A stretch of DNA of 32,907 bases from an uncultured Flavobacteriales bacterium (GTDB lineage Bacteria; Bacteroidota; Bacteroidia; Flavobacteriales_D; Crocinitomicaceae), in contig CAIJTF010000031.1 of the NCBI GenBank assembly GCA_903823565.1, forward strand, positions 1 to 32,907, read 5' to 3'. Below are positions 24,593 to 32,137 of this stretch, in pieces. The translations under genes and the position numbers were made by a program. Within the stretch, counting starts at the first letter, position 1, and each line of letters begins with the position of its first letter. Below the pieces are notes generated by a model. The model made no database searches. It saw nothing but the letters and a program-made list of their open reading frames with translations, and was not told the DNA's origin.

Positions 24593-25365
24593 TTTCTCCC
24601 TTAGCCCATATCCATCCCGATGCAAAAATCGGAAGTGGGGTAACCATAGATGCCTTTGCTGTAGTGCATGCAGAAGTGACCATTGGGGAGGGAACACATA
24701 TTCATTCCAACGTTTCATTATATCCGGGAACCTCGATTGGAAAGCATTGTCAAATTTTCCCAGGTGCTGTAATTGGTGTTGTTCCACAAGACTTAAAATT
24801 CGATGGAGAGCCTACCACTGTTGAAATTGGAGATTATACCGTTATTCGAGAGTGCGTTACCATTCATCGAGCGACCAAAGACAAATGGAAAACGGTAGTT
24901 GGCTCCCACTGCCTATTAATGACCTATGTTCATGTTGCCCATGATTGTCAAATTGGAAATCACGTAATACTTGCCAGTTACACAGGATTATCAGGTCATG
25001 TTGTCATCGAAGATTTTGCAATTTTAGAAGGAAAAGTAGCGGCACAACAATTTGTTCACATTGGAAAACATGCGTTTATCGGTGGTGCCTCGCTGGTACG
25101 AAAAGATGTTCCTCCGTACATTAAAGCGGCGAGAGAACCTCTTACGTTCGCAGGGGTAAATTCAGTAGGTTTAAGAAGACGGGGATTTTCCGATGAAGAC
25201 GTTCGCTTAATTGAGGATGTATACCGATGTCTTTATGTGCAGAACAGCAACATGAGCAAGGGCGTAGCATCCGTTCTTCAGAGCATTCCAAGTGTCCCAC
25301 TGCGCGATGAAATTCTTGTATTCATAGAAAATTCAGACAAAGGCGTAATTCGTGGAATGATTTAA
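24589..25365 (+). CDS. lpxA: Acyl-ACP--UDP-N-acetylglucosamine O-acyltransferase
   Basis: LpxA performs the first acylation of lipid A synthesis, a reversible reaction that LpxC then pulls forward. The 258-residue protein is a left-handed beta-helix of hexad repeats (about 1-180), with VPQDLKF, the VIRECVTIHRAT block and catalytic H118 in YVHVAHDCQIGNHV. A helical C-terminal region with GLRRRGFSDEDVRLI is typical of LpxA. The length is normal. It overlaps lpxC/fabZ by 4 bases, and rlmD follows after one base. Confidence 0.97.
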   Translation: MISPLAHIHPDAKIGSGVTIDAFAVVHAEVTIGEGTHIHSNVSLYPGTSIGKHCQIFPGAVIGVVPQDLKFDGEPTTVEIGDYTVIRECVTIHRATKDKWKTVVGSHCLLMTYVHVAHDCQIGNHVILASYTGLSGHVVIEDFAILEGKVAAQQFVHIGKHAFIGGASLVRKDVPPYIKAAREPLTFAGVNSVGLRRRGFSDEDVRLIEDVYRCLYVQNSNMSKGVASVLQSIPSVPLRDEILVFIENSDKGVIRGMI

Positions 25366-25366
25366 T

Positions 25367-26794
25367 ATGTTTCACCGAGGAGAAGTCATTACCGTTACTA
25401 TTGATTCCTATGCGTTTGGGGGAAGAGGCATCGCTAGAATACCGAACGGAGATTCACATTTCATTGTTTTTGTTGATAATGCCTTCCCGGGACAAACGGT
25501 TAAAGCTAAAATCGATGTTAAACGAAAGCAACATGCAGAAGCAAAACTTATTGAGGTTATAACCCGAGCTGCTTGCGAGAAAGTAACGGATTTTCAAGAA
25601 ATTTCAGGTGCCCCTTATCTTTTTGTTCCAATTGACGTGCAACGCTCCATGAAAACAAGCTCTACGCTTAGTACCTTTTCAAAAATAAGTGGCTTTCAAG
25701 CAATGGAAACGTGTTTTGATGGTTACATCGAAGCGCCAGAACCGTACTTCTACCGAAATAAAATGGAATACAGCTTTTCCAGCATTGAGCACCTTATCGA
25801 AAGCGGTGAGGAAAAGGATGGAGCCTTCGCCTTAGGTTTCAAACGTCGTGGCACGTGGTGGAAAGTAGAAAACCTAAACCGGCCCAGCGGATTATTCGAT
25901 CAGGAGTGGGAACGTAAATTACCCTTGCTAAGGGACCATCTCGAGCAAAGTGATTTACCGGCTTGGCACCCACCCCGTAAAACGGGTTTCTTTCGGCATA
26001 TCGTTCTCCGAAAATCATTCAAAGACGATCGGTTATTAGTGCATCTCGTGACCTCTTCTGAGGGCATTAAACAATTCGATGCCCAGGCTTTTGTTGATAA
26101 AGTCATTGAACTTCACGGTGCGCGTATTGCGGGCATTCAGCACACCATCAATGACGATGTAGCCGACCGTTCCAAAATTGAAAACGGACGTACCCGAATT
26201 TTATATGGGCAACCCTTGGTAGAGGAAAACTTGTTAGGTCTTACCTTTCAAATGCGCATGGAAAGTTTTTTTCAAACCAATCCAAAATGCGCGTCATTGC
26301 TCTACCAAAAAGCGATTGACTATTTATTAGAGGACGGCTCCGAAAACGAGGAAATATTAGACTTGTTTTGTGGGACGGGAACCATTGCACAACTCATTGC
26401 GCAGCGCAAACCCCACGCGAAAATTACGGGTGTGGATATTGTCCCAGAGGCCATTGAAGATGCGCGTGAAAACGCAAAGAAAAACGGATTAAACCACGTC
26501 CAATTTTTCGCAGCGGATGTGGGGAAATTTTTAAAAGAACATCCCCATTTCGAAGGGAACATTGGCGCGTTAATTCTCGACCCACCTCGAGCGGGAATAG
26601 CACCAAAAACACTAGCAAAAACCATTGCCTTAGGTGCTCGGAAAATCGTTTATATTTCGTGCAATCCATCCACACAGGCCCGAGATGCCTCTCTCCTATT
26701 CGACGCGGGATATACCCTGGAAAAATTCTGTTTGGTGGATCAATTTCCCCATACCGGTCATATTGAATCGATTGCTAAGTTTGTAAAAAAATGA
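25367..26794 (+). CDS. rlmD: RlmD-like 23S rRNA (uracil-C5)-methyltransferase, no Fe-S motif
   Basis: 475 residues. An N-terminal TRAM domain (about 1-63, SYAFGGRGIARIPNG) is followed by a central domain and a SAM-methyltransferase fold with ILDLFCGTGTIAQ (near 330), LDPPRAG, the catalytic C432 in YISCNPST and HIESIAKF at the end. This is the RumA/TrmA family, which methylates U1939 of 23S rRNA in E. coli; the target here is inferred. The segment that in E. coli RlmD reads F-G-V-C-G-G-C aligns without gaps to F76-Q-E-I-S-G-A82, so both cluster cysteines are replaced, and the earlier one is not at the matching position. The enzyme therefore probably lacks the 4Fe-4S cluster. It overlaps cinA as ATGA. 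Confidence 0.88.
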   Translation: MFHRGEVITVTIDSYAFGGRGIARIPNGDSHFIVFVDNAFPGQTVKAKIDVKRKQHAEAKLIEVITRAACEKVTDFQEISGAPYLFVPIDVQRSMKTSSTLSTFSKISGFQAMETCFDGYIEAPEPYFYRNKMEYSFSSIEHLIESGEEKDGAFALGFKRRGTWWKVENLNRPSGLFDQEWERKLPLLRDHLEQSDLPAWHPPRKTGFFRHIVLRKSFKDDRLLVHLVTSSEGIKQFDAQAFVDKVIELHGARIAGIQHTINDDVADRSKIENGRTRILYGQPLVEENLLGLTFQMRMESFFQTNPKCASLLYQKAIDYLLEDGSENEEILDLFCGTGTIAQLIAQRKPHAKITGVDIVPEAIEDARENAKKNGLNHVQFFAADVGKFLKEHPHFEGNIGALILDPPRAGIAPKTLAKTIALGARKIVYISCNPSTQARDASLLFDAGYTLEKFCLVDQFPHTGHIESIAKFVKK

Positions 26795-28029
26795 CCGTAG
26801 AATTAATCTCCATAGGCGATGAATTATTGATTGGCCAAACGGTTAACACCAATGCAGCATGGCTGGGCAATCAACTCGCTGCGATGGGCGCGAAAATTAC
26901 CAAAACCGTAACTGTTCCAGACCAAAAAAATCCCATTCTTCGTGCCATACAAGCCATAGAAAGCGATTTATGTATTGTTACGGGGGGGCTTGGACCAACC
27001 AACGACGATATCACTAAAAAACTGTTGGCCGATTACTTCGAGATGGAATTGGTGCTTCACCCGCCTACCCTTGCACACATTGAATCATTTTTCTCCAAAA
27101 GGAACCGACCTATGCTTCAGGCAAACATCGATCAAGCCAAATTACCCGATGGGTGCGAAATCCTTCCTAATCGCTTCGGTACGGCCGCAGGAATGTGGTT
27201 TACCCATGAAGGTGGACACATCATCAGCCTTCCTGGCGTTCCTTATGAAATGAAAGATATTTTTGAACAAGAAATTCGACTGCGAATCACCGAGCGTTTT
27301 CAAGTCAACGAAATGTATCACCGCACGGTTTTAACCCATGGGATCGGAGAAAGTTTCCTTGCACAAAAAATTGCTAATTGGGAAAATGCCCTTTTGGCCG
27401 ATGGTTTATCCTTGGCCTATCTTCCCTCTCCAGGACTTGTAAAATTGCGGGTAAGTAGCCCAAAAGGCATCTCGGAGCAAGCGAAGGTGGAGCACTACCT
27501 AAACGCGTTGAAATCAATCATTCCCAAGGAACTCTTTGGGGTGGAGCAACAAACCATGGCCGAAGTCGTTGGCCAATTGCTCAAGGAACAAGAAAAAACC
27601 ATTGGAACCGTGGAGAGCTGCACAGCAGGAAATCTTGCGGCGGCGATGGTAGAAATTCCAGGCTCCTCGGACTATTTTAGGGGTAGTTTACTCACCTATC
27701 AAACCCTATTAAAAACCGAATTATTGGATATTCCGGAAGATTTCATCGCGGCCAACGACGTGGTAAGCGAAGCGGTCGCTATTCGAATGGCTGAGGCCGG
27801 CAGAAACAAGTTGTCTACCGATTACTGCCTGAGTACGACCGGAATTATGGGACCTTCCCAAGGAGATTCTAAGGATCAAGTTGGGACGGTTTGGGTTGGT
27901 TTATCTGGACCTAATGGGGTGATGGCTAAGTGTTTTCACTTCGGCGACAACCGTGCAAGAAACATTGAAATGACGAAATTAGCGGCCTTGAATTTATTGA
28001 GGCTTACCTTGTTGCAGGAAAATTCATGA
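26791..28029 (+). CDS. cinA: CinA-family nicotinamide-nucleotide amidohydrolase
   Basis: 412 residues with two domains. The N-terminal MoCF/COG1058 domain (about 1-170: ISIGDELLIGQTVNTNAAWLG, VTGGLGPTNDD, SLPGVPYEM) has ADP-ribose pyrophosphatase activity in characterised members. The C-terminal PncC domain (about 265-405: TVESCTAGNLAAAM, GSSDYFRGSLLTYQTLLK, STTGIMGP, QVGTVWVGLSG) deamidates NMN, so the whole recycles pyridine nucleotides. Two conserved spots differ from the usual form: CTAG for CTGG, and TGIMGPSQGD for TGIAGPxGG; the catalytic Ser and the Y...K pair remain. It is the last gene of the lpxD operon and is followed by the ribosomal gene promoter. Confidence 0.94.
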   Translation: MTVELISIGDELLIGQTVNTNAAWLGNQLAAMGAKITKTVTVPDQKNPILRAIQAIESDLCIVTGGLGPTNDDITKKLLADYFEMELVLHPPTLAHIESFFSKRNRPMLQANIDQAKLPDGCEILPNRFGTAAGMWFTHEGGHIISLPGVPYEMKDIFEQEIRLRITERFQVNEMYHRTVLTHGIGESFLAQKIANWENALLADGLSLAYLPSPGLVKLRVSSPKGISEQAKVEHYLNALKSIIPKELFGVEQQTMAEVVGQLLKEQEKTIGTVESCTAGNLAAAMVEIPGSSDYFRGSLLTYQTLLKTELLDIPEDFIAANDVVSEAVAIRMAEAGRNKLSTDYCLSTTGIMGPSQGDSKDQVGTVWVGLSGPNGVMAKCFHFGDNRARNIEMTKLAALNLLRLTLLQENS

Positions 28030-28043
28030 ATTAACCCGAGGGA

Positions 28044-28075
28044 TTTGTAATTATTCCAAAAAATTCGTTTCTTTG
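28044..28075 (+). promoter_or_regulatory. Candidate promoter of the rpmB operon
   Basis: TTTG (28044-28047) and TTTCTTTG (28068-28075) are 20 bases apart, the best -33/-7 spacing in this window. The -7 box has T instead of A at its second position. The start codon at 28108 lies 32 bases downstream. Confidence 0.4.
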
Positions 28076-28107
28076 CACCCGCTTTAACTAAAAAGTAAAA
28101 TAATACC

Positions 28108-28344
28108 ATGTCACGCATTTGTCAGCTTACGGGTAAGTCGGTAATGGTCGGAAACAACGTTTCCCACTCGAATCGTAAAACCAAAAGAAGGTTTTTACCT
28201 AATTTATTAACCAAAAAGTTCTACATTCCTGAAGAGGATAGCTACATCACCTTGAAGGTGTCTGCTTCAGCGCTTCGTACGGTCAATAAAAAAGGGATTT
28301 CAGCCTGCTTAAAAGAAGCTAGAGAAAAAGGATATTTAAAGTAA
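28108..28344 (+). CDS. rpmB: 50S ribosomal protein L28 (bL28)
   Basis: 78 residues. The N-terminal [20 protein letters not shown] and the following [11 protein letters not shown] are the L28 signature; [10 protein letters not shown] closes the fold. It is a structural protein of the large ribosomal subunit. The zinc-binding cysteine pairs of the C+ form are absent, so this is the zinc-free type. It is the first gene of the bL28-bL33-DUF4295 operon. Confidence 0.97.
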   Translation: MSRICQLTGKSVMVGNNVSHSNRKTKRRFLPNLLTKKFYIPEEDSYITLKVSASALRTVNKKGISACLKEAREKGYLK

Positions 28345-28377
28345 GATCCTGTTGAGAAACAGTTTAAAGAGTAAACA

Positions 28378-28566
28378 ATGGCAAAGAAAGCAAAAGGTAA
28401 TCGAATTCAAGTGATTCTTCAATGCACGGAGCACAAAGAATCTGGCATGCCTGGCATGTCTCGTTACATTACAACGAAAAACCGTAAAAATACACCGGAC
28501 CGTATGGAATTGAAAAAATTCAATCCGGTTTTAAAACGTTACACCCTTCACAAAGAAATTAAATAA
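28378..28566 (+). CDS. rpmG: 50S ribosomal protein L33 (bL33)
   Basis: 62 residues, basic, with [34 protein letters not shown] and [12 protein letters not shown], the classical L33 blocks. Only one cysteine is present, so the zinc ribbon is lost (C- form). It lies 33 bases after rpmB and 7 bases before the small DUF4295 gene. Confidence 0.97.
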   Translation: MAKKAKGNRIQVILQCTEHKESGMPGMSRYITTKNRKNTPDRMELKKFNPVLKRYTLHKEIK

Positions 28567-28573
28567 GTAAGCC

Positions 28574-28729
28574 ATGGCAAAGAAAGTTGTTGCATCGTTA
28601 CAAAAAGGAGGAGGAAAGGAGCATACCAAAGTAATTAAAATGGTTAAATCCGCTAAATCTGGTAGTTACACAACCAAAGAAGAAATCGTTCACAACGACA
28701 AAGTGAAGGATTGGTTTTCTAAAGGATAA
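28574..28729 (+). CDS. DUF4295 small ribosomal protein (bL38-type)
   Basis: A 51-residue basic protein, MAKKVVASLQKGGGKEHTKV followed by IKMVKSAKSGSYTTKEEIV and a KVKDWFSKG end. It matches the Bacteroidota family DUF4295, which always sits after rpmG in my recollection and has been reported in the Flavobacterium johnsoniae ribosome structure as bL38 (from memory). The gene is 7 bases after rpmG and ends 20 bases before a strong terminator. Its small size makes it easy to miss. Confidence 0.92.
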   Translation: MAKKVVASLQKGGGKEHTKVIKMVKSAKSGSYTTKEEIVHNDKVKDWFSKG

Positions 28730-28749
28730 AAAACATTAACTGCGTAATG

Positions 28750-28775
28750 TCCCGGCAACACCGGGATTTTTTTTT
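28750..28775 (+). terminator. Intrinsic terminator after the ribosomal operon
   Basis: TCCCGG (28750-28755) pairs with CCGGGA (28761-28766) around CAACA and is followed by nine Ts (28767-28775). It lies between the DUF4295 stop and the ftsY ATG (28784), so ftsY needs either leaky read-through or its own promoter. Confidence 0.93.
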
Positions 28776-28783
28776 GAATTACC

Positions 28784-29743
28784 ATGGGATTTTTTGATTT
28801 TTTCTCCAAACCTAAAAAGGAAGATTTAGACCCAGGTCTTGAAAAGACGAAACAATCGTTTCTGTCCAAAATTTCGAGAGCCATAGTCGGTAAATCAAAG
28901 GTCGATGAGGAAGTACTCGACGAATTGGAGGAAGTACTTATTTCATCGGATGTTGGTGTTACCACTACCCTAAAAATCATTGAACGCATTGAAAAGCGTG
29001 TGGCCCAGGACAAGGTCATGAATACCGATGAACTTCATCATATTTTACGCGATGAAATCGTGGGGTTGTTATCGGAAAACGAAGCCTCTACACCAAGCAA
29101 TCCTGAACAAATTGCGAACGAACCCTATGTTATCATGGTGGTTGGGGTAAACGGGGTAGGAAAAACCACTACCATCGGAAAATTGGCCCATCGCTTCAAG
29201 CAAAGCGGAAAAAAGGTCGTCCTGGGTGCTGCCGATACCTTTCGTGCTGCTGCGGTGGATCAGCTCATCATTTGGGCAGAACGCACCGGCGTATCAATCG
29301 TTCAACAGGGAATGAATGCGGATCCCGCAAGCGTGGCTTTCGACACCCTAGAATCCGCCAAAGCGCAACACGCTGATGTGGTCATTATTGATACAGCAGG
29401 AAGGCTACACAACAAGGTAAATTTGATGAATGAATTGAGTAAGATCAAACGTGTAATGGCCAAAGTTTACCCCAACGCCCCGCATGAAATTCTATTGGTA
29501 TTGGATGGGTCGACGGGTCAGAACGCCTACGAACAAGCCAAACAATTTCAACAGGCAACCGAAATTAATGCGTTAGCCATAACCAAATTGGACGGCACCG
29601 CCAAAGGAGGGGTAGTCATCGGTATTTCCAATGAAATGCAAATCCCAGTTAAGTACATTGGCGTTGGTGAGAAAATGGAAGATTTACAATACTTCGATAA
29701 AAAAACCTTTGTGGATGCCTTATTCGGCTCCCACTTTGAGTGA
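28784..29743 (+). CDS. ftsY: Signal recognition particle receptor FtsY
   Basis: 319 residues. FtsY is the SRP receptor GTPase at the inner membrane. A short A domain (MGFFDFFSKPKKEDL) leads into the helical N domain (about 20-105) and the G domain with G1 G121-V-N-G-V-G-K-T-T-T130, the DTFRAAA insertion-box motif, G3 DTAGR (near 199), G4 TKLDGTAKGG (near 268) and the closing GVGEKMEDLQYFD. The long acidic A domain of E. coli FtsY is absent, as is usual outside the Proteobacteria. The ATG is 8 bases past the T tract of the terminator, leaving almost no room for a leader. Confidence 0.97.
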   Translation: MGFFDFFSKPKKEDLDPGLEKTKQSFLSKISRAIVGKSKVDEEVLDELEEVLISSDVGVTTTLKIIERIEKRVAQDKVMNTDELHHILRDEIVGLLSENEASTPSNPEQIANEPYVIMVVGVNGVGKTTTIGKLAHRFKQSGKKVVLGAADTFRAAAVDQLIIWAERTGVSIVQQGMNADPASVAFDTLESAKAQHADVVIIDTAGRLHNKVNLMNELSKIKRVMAKVYPNAPHEILLVLDGSTGQNAYEQAKQFQQATEINALAITKLDGTAKGGVVIGISNEMQIPVKYIGVGEKMEDLQYFDKKTFVDALFGSHFE

Positions 29744-29781
29744 TATTCTCCCCTGAATTCTTTCGTTTCAATTCCTTTCCT

Positions 29782-29789
29782 TATCTTCG
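29782..29789 (+). promoter_or_regulatory. Candidate -7 box for the TonB-dependent receptor
   Basis: TATCTTCG has one mismatch to TAnnTTTG, with the same TTCG variant seen before the acyltransferase and ddl genes. It ends 15 bases before the ATG at 29805. Confidence 0.35.
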
Positions 29790-29804
29790 GGCTAAATTTT
29801 TTAC

Positions 29805-32135
29805 ATGCGTTTTCTCCTCCTATTTCTATTCCTACCCATACTTACTTCTGCACAAGACTTAATAATCCGAGGGTTTCTATTCGATGCCAAAAATGGGGAA
29901 GCGGTTTCGGGAGTTAAAGTTTCCCTTCTAAAACTTGATAGTTCCTTAATTGCCGAGGCTCGAACCAACGAAAACGGCTTGTTTTCCATCCCAAAACTTA
30001 ATAAGGATAACTATTTACTGGAAGTAATTCCGGACCGCTACAAACCCGTTCGAATGCCCATAAACTTAACTGGAGATAAAAAAATCTTGGATGTTTCCAT
30101 ATCCTTGACTCCCGTCGATAAGGTGGTTCGAGAGATTGTTATCAGCATGGCAGCTAAGGCAAAAAAAACGAGGCCAGATGTTGGAATCATTAAATTTGAT
30201 AAAGAAGGCGTGGAGCGCATTCCAGTTTACGGTGCGGAAAGCGACGTCCTCGGTGCCATGTCGGTTACTCCTGGGGTCACGGTAACGGGTGACCAGGGCG
30301 GACAATTTTATGTGCGAGGTGGAACACCCATACAAAACAAAACCTTGTTAGATGGGATGACCATTTACAATCCCTTTCACTCGATTGGATTCTATTCCAT
30401 TTTTGAAACCGAACTTGTGAAATCCGTGGACATTTACACCGGCGGATTTGAATCGAAATATGGCGGACGCATTTCCTCGATAATGGACATTTCATACCGA
30501 GAGGGGGATCGCGGGAAATTTGGTGGTAAAATATCGGCTTCTCCCTTTCTCGCTAAGTTGGTTTTGGAAGGTCCAATTGGAAAGGCAAAAGAAAACCAAC
30601 TTGCCACTGGTTCGTATGTGTTTACGGCCAAGCATAGCTTGTTGGATTACACCTCAAAATCCTTGTATCCCAATGTAAATGAAGGCGAAGGTCTTCCTTT
30701 TAACTTTACAGATGTCTATGGAAAATTGAGTTTTAGTGGTGGGGCCGGATCTAAGTTCAGCGTTTTCGGTTTCCACAACCGGGACAGCGTCAATTATTCC
30801 ATCGCCGACTTGAATTGGCAGGCTTCCGGAGGAGGACTTAATTTTCTAATGATCCCTACTAGTTCTCCGGTCATAATTAAAGGGCATATCAACGGTTCGA
30901 ATTTCATGACCACCTTTTCTGAGAACTTGGTGGAGCCCCGTTATTCGAAAATTGGGGGATTTGATTTAGGATTCGATTTCTCTTATTTTTTACGAAACGA
31001 AGGAGAAATGAATTATGGATTTAATTTCTGCGGTTTCAACACGGAATTCGTAACCTACAACGAGGCAAAACGAAAGATTGAAGCGACGAATTTCTCCACG
31101 GAAATTGGTGCCTATTACAACTATCGACGGGTTTCCAAAAACTTACGCTGGGTGATGCAGGCAGGATTCCGCGTTCAAGCGTATGCGTCGTTGAGCACGA
31201 TCTCACCCGAGCCTAGGCTAGGATTAAAGTACAATGCAACCGAAAAAATACGCGTTAAATTTTCAGGAGGAAGGTATTCTCAGAACTTCACTTCTGCATC
31301 CAGCGATAAAGACATCGTAAACCTTTTCAACGGTTTATTGTCCGCCCCCACCAACGTTCAGGATACTTTTGTTACCGAAAACTACAACAAAGTACCGATG
31401 AAAAATGGCCTTCAGTACGCATGGCATGCCATTCTCGGTTTGGAATACGACATAAACAAGAGGAATTCATTGAACATTGAAGGCTATTACAAGTTTTTCA
31501 ACCAGTTGAGCAACATCAATCAAAACAAACTCTACGAGGACCTTGCACAGTTCGCAACCATAGACGACGAATTCAAAAAGGACTTCATCATTGAATCCGG
31601 AAAAACCATCGGTGTTGACGTGCTCTACAAGTACAATAACGATCGTATTTTCTTGTGGGGAGTATATTCCTTGAGTTACTCGACGCGTTGGGATGGCTTT
31701 GTGGCCTATTTCCCGGTGTTTGACCGCAGGCACAATGTCAACTTGGTAGGATCCTACCAATTTGGAGCTAAGAAAGATTTAGAATTGAACGTGCGCTGGA
31801 ATCTAGGTTCTGGATTACCTTTCACACCAACAGCCGGTTTTTATCAATTGGAGAACTTTAACGACGGCGTAACAACCGACTACGTTACAAACAATCCATC
31901 CACGATTACAACGCTGCTTGGTACCTTTAACAGCCGCAGGCTTCCTTACTACCATCGTTTAGATATAACCCTGAAAAAAACGTTAAAATTCAAAAATAAA
32001 ACGCAGTTGGAATTGACTGGAAATGTTACGAATGTGTATAACCGAAAGAACATTTTTTATATCAATCGGGTAAGTTCCAAAATCATTTATCAGTTCCCAA
32101 TCCTACCTAGTCTCGGAATCAGTTATAAGTTCTAG
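29805..32135 (+). CDS. TonB-dependent receptor with N-terminal CarboxypepD_reg domain
   Basis: 776 residues. A signal peptide (MRFLLLFLFLPILTSAQ) is followed by a carboxypeptidase-regulatory-like beta domain (about 20-105: IRGFLFDAKNGEAVSGV, TNENGLFSIPKL). The plug follows (about 130-225: AMSVTPGVTV, GGQFYVRGG, LLDGMTIYNPFHSIG, YTGGFESKYGGRISS). A 22-strand-type outer-membrane barrel ends with the aromatic terminus LGISYKF. Such receptors take up siderophores, glycans or other ligands with TonB energy. No SusD-like partner is adjacent, so it is not a SusC/D pair, and no TonB box is obvious between the regulatory domain and the plug. The ligand is unknown. Confidence 0.93.
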   Translation: MRFLLLFLFLPILTSAQDLIIRGFLFDAKNGEAVSGVKVSLLKLDSSLIAEARTNENGLFSIPKLNKDNYLLEVIPDRYKPVRMPINLTGDKKILDVSISLTPVDKVVREIVISMAAKAKKTRPDVGIIKFDKEGVERIPVYGAESDVLGAMSVTPGVTVTGDQGGQFYVRGGTPIQNKTLLDGMTIYNPFHSIGFYSIFETELVKSVDIYTGGFESKYGGRISSIMDISYREGDRGKFGGKISASPFLAKLVLEGPIGKAKENQLATGSYVFTAKHSLLDYTSKSLYPNVNEGEGLPFNFTDVYGKLSFSGGAGSKFSVFGFHNRDSVNYSIADLNWQASGGGLNFLMIPTSSPVIIKGHINGSNFMTTFSENLVEPRYSKIGGFDLGFDFSYFLRNEGEMNYGFNFCGFNTEFVTYNEAKRKIEATNFSTEIGAYYNYRRVSKNLRWVMQAGFRVQAYASLSTISPEPRLGLKYNATEKIRVKFSGGRYSQNFTSASSDKDIVNLFNGLLSAPTNVQDTFVTENYNKVPMKNGLQYAWHAILGLEYDINKRNSLNIEGYYKFFNQLSNINQNKLYEDLAQFATIDDEFKKDFIIESGKTIGVDVLYKYNNDRIFLWGVYSLSYSTRWDGFVAYFPVFDRRHNVNLVGSYQFGAKKDLELNVRWNLGSGLPFTPTAGFYQLENFNDGVTTDYVTNNPSTITTLLGTFNSRRLPYYHRLDITLKKTLKFKNKTQLELTGNVTNVYNRKNIFYINRVSSKIIYQFPILPSLGISYKF

Positions 32136-32137
32136 CC

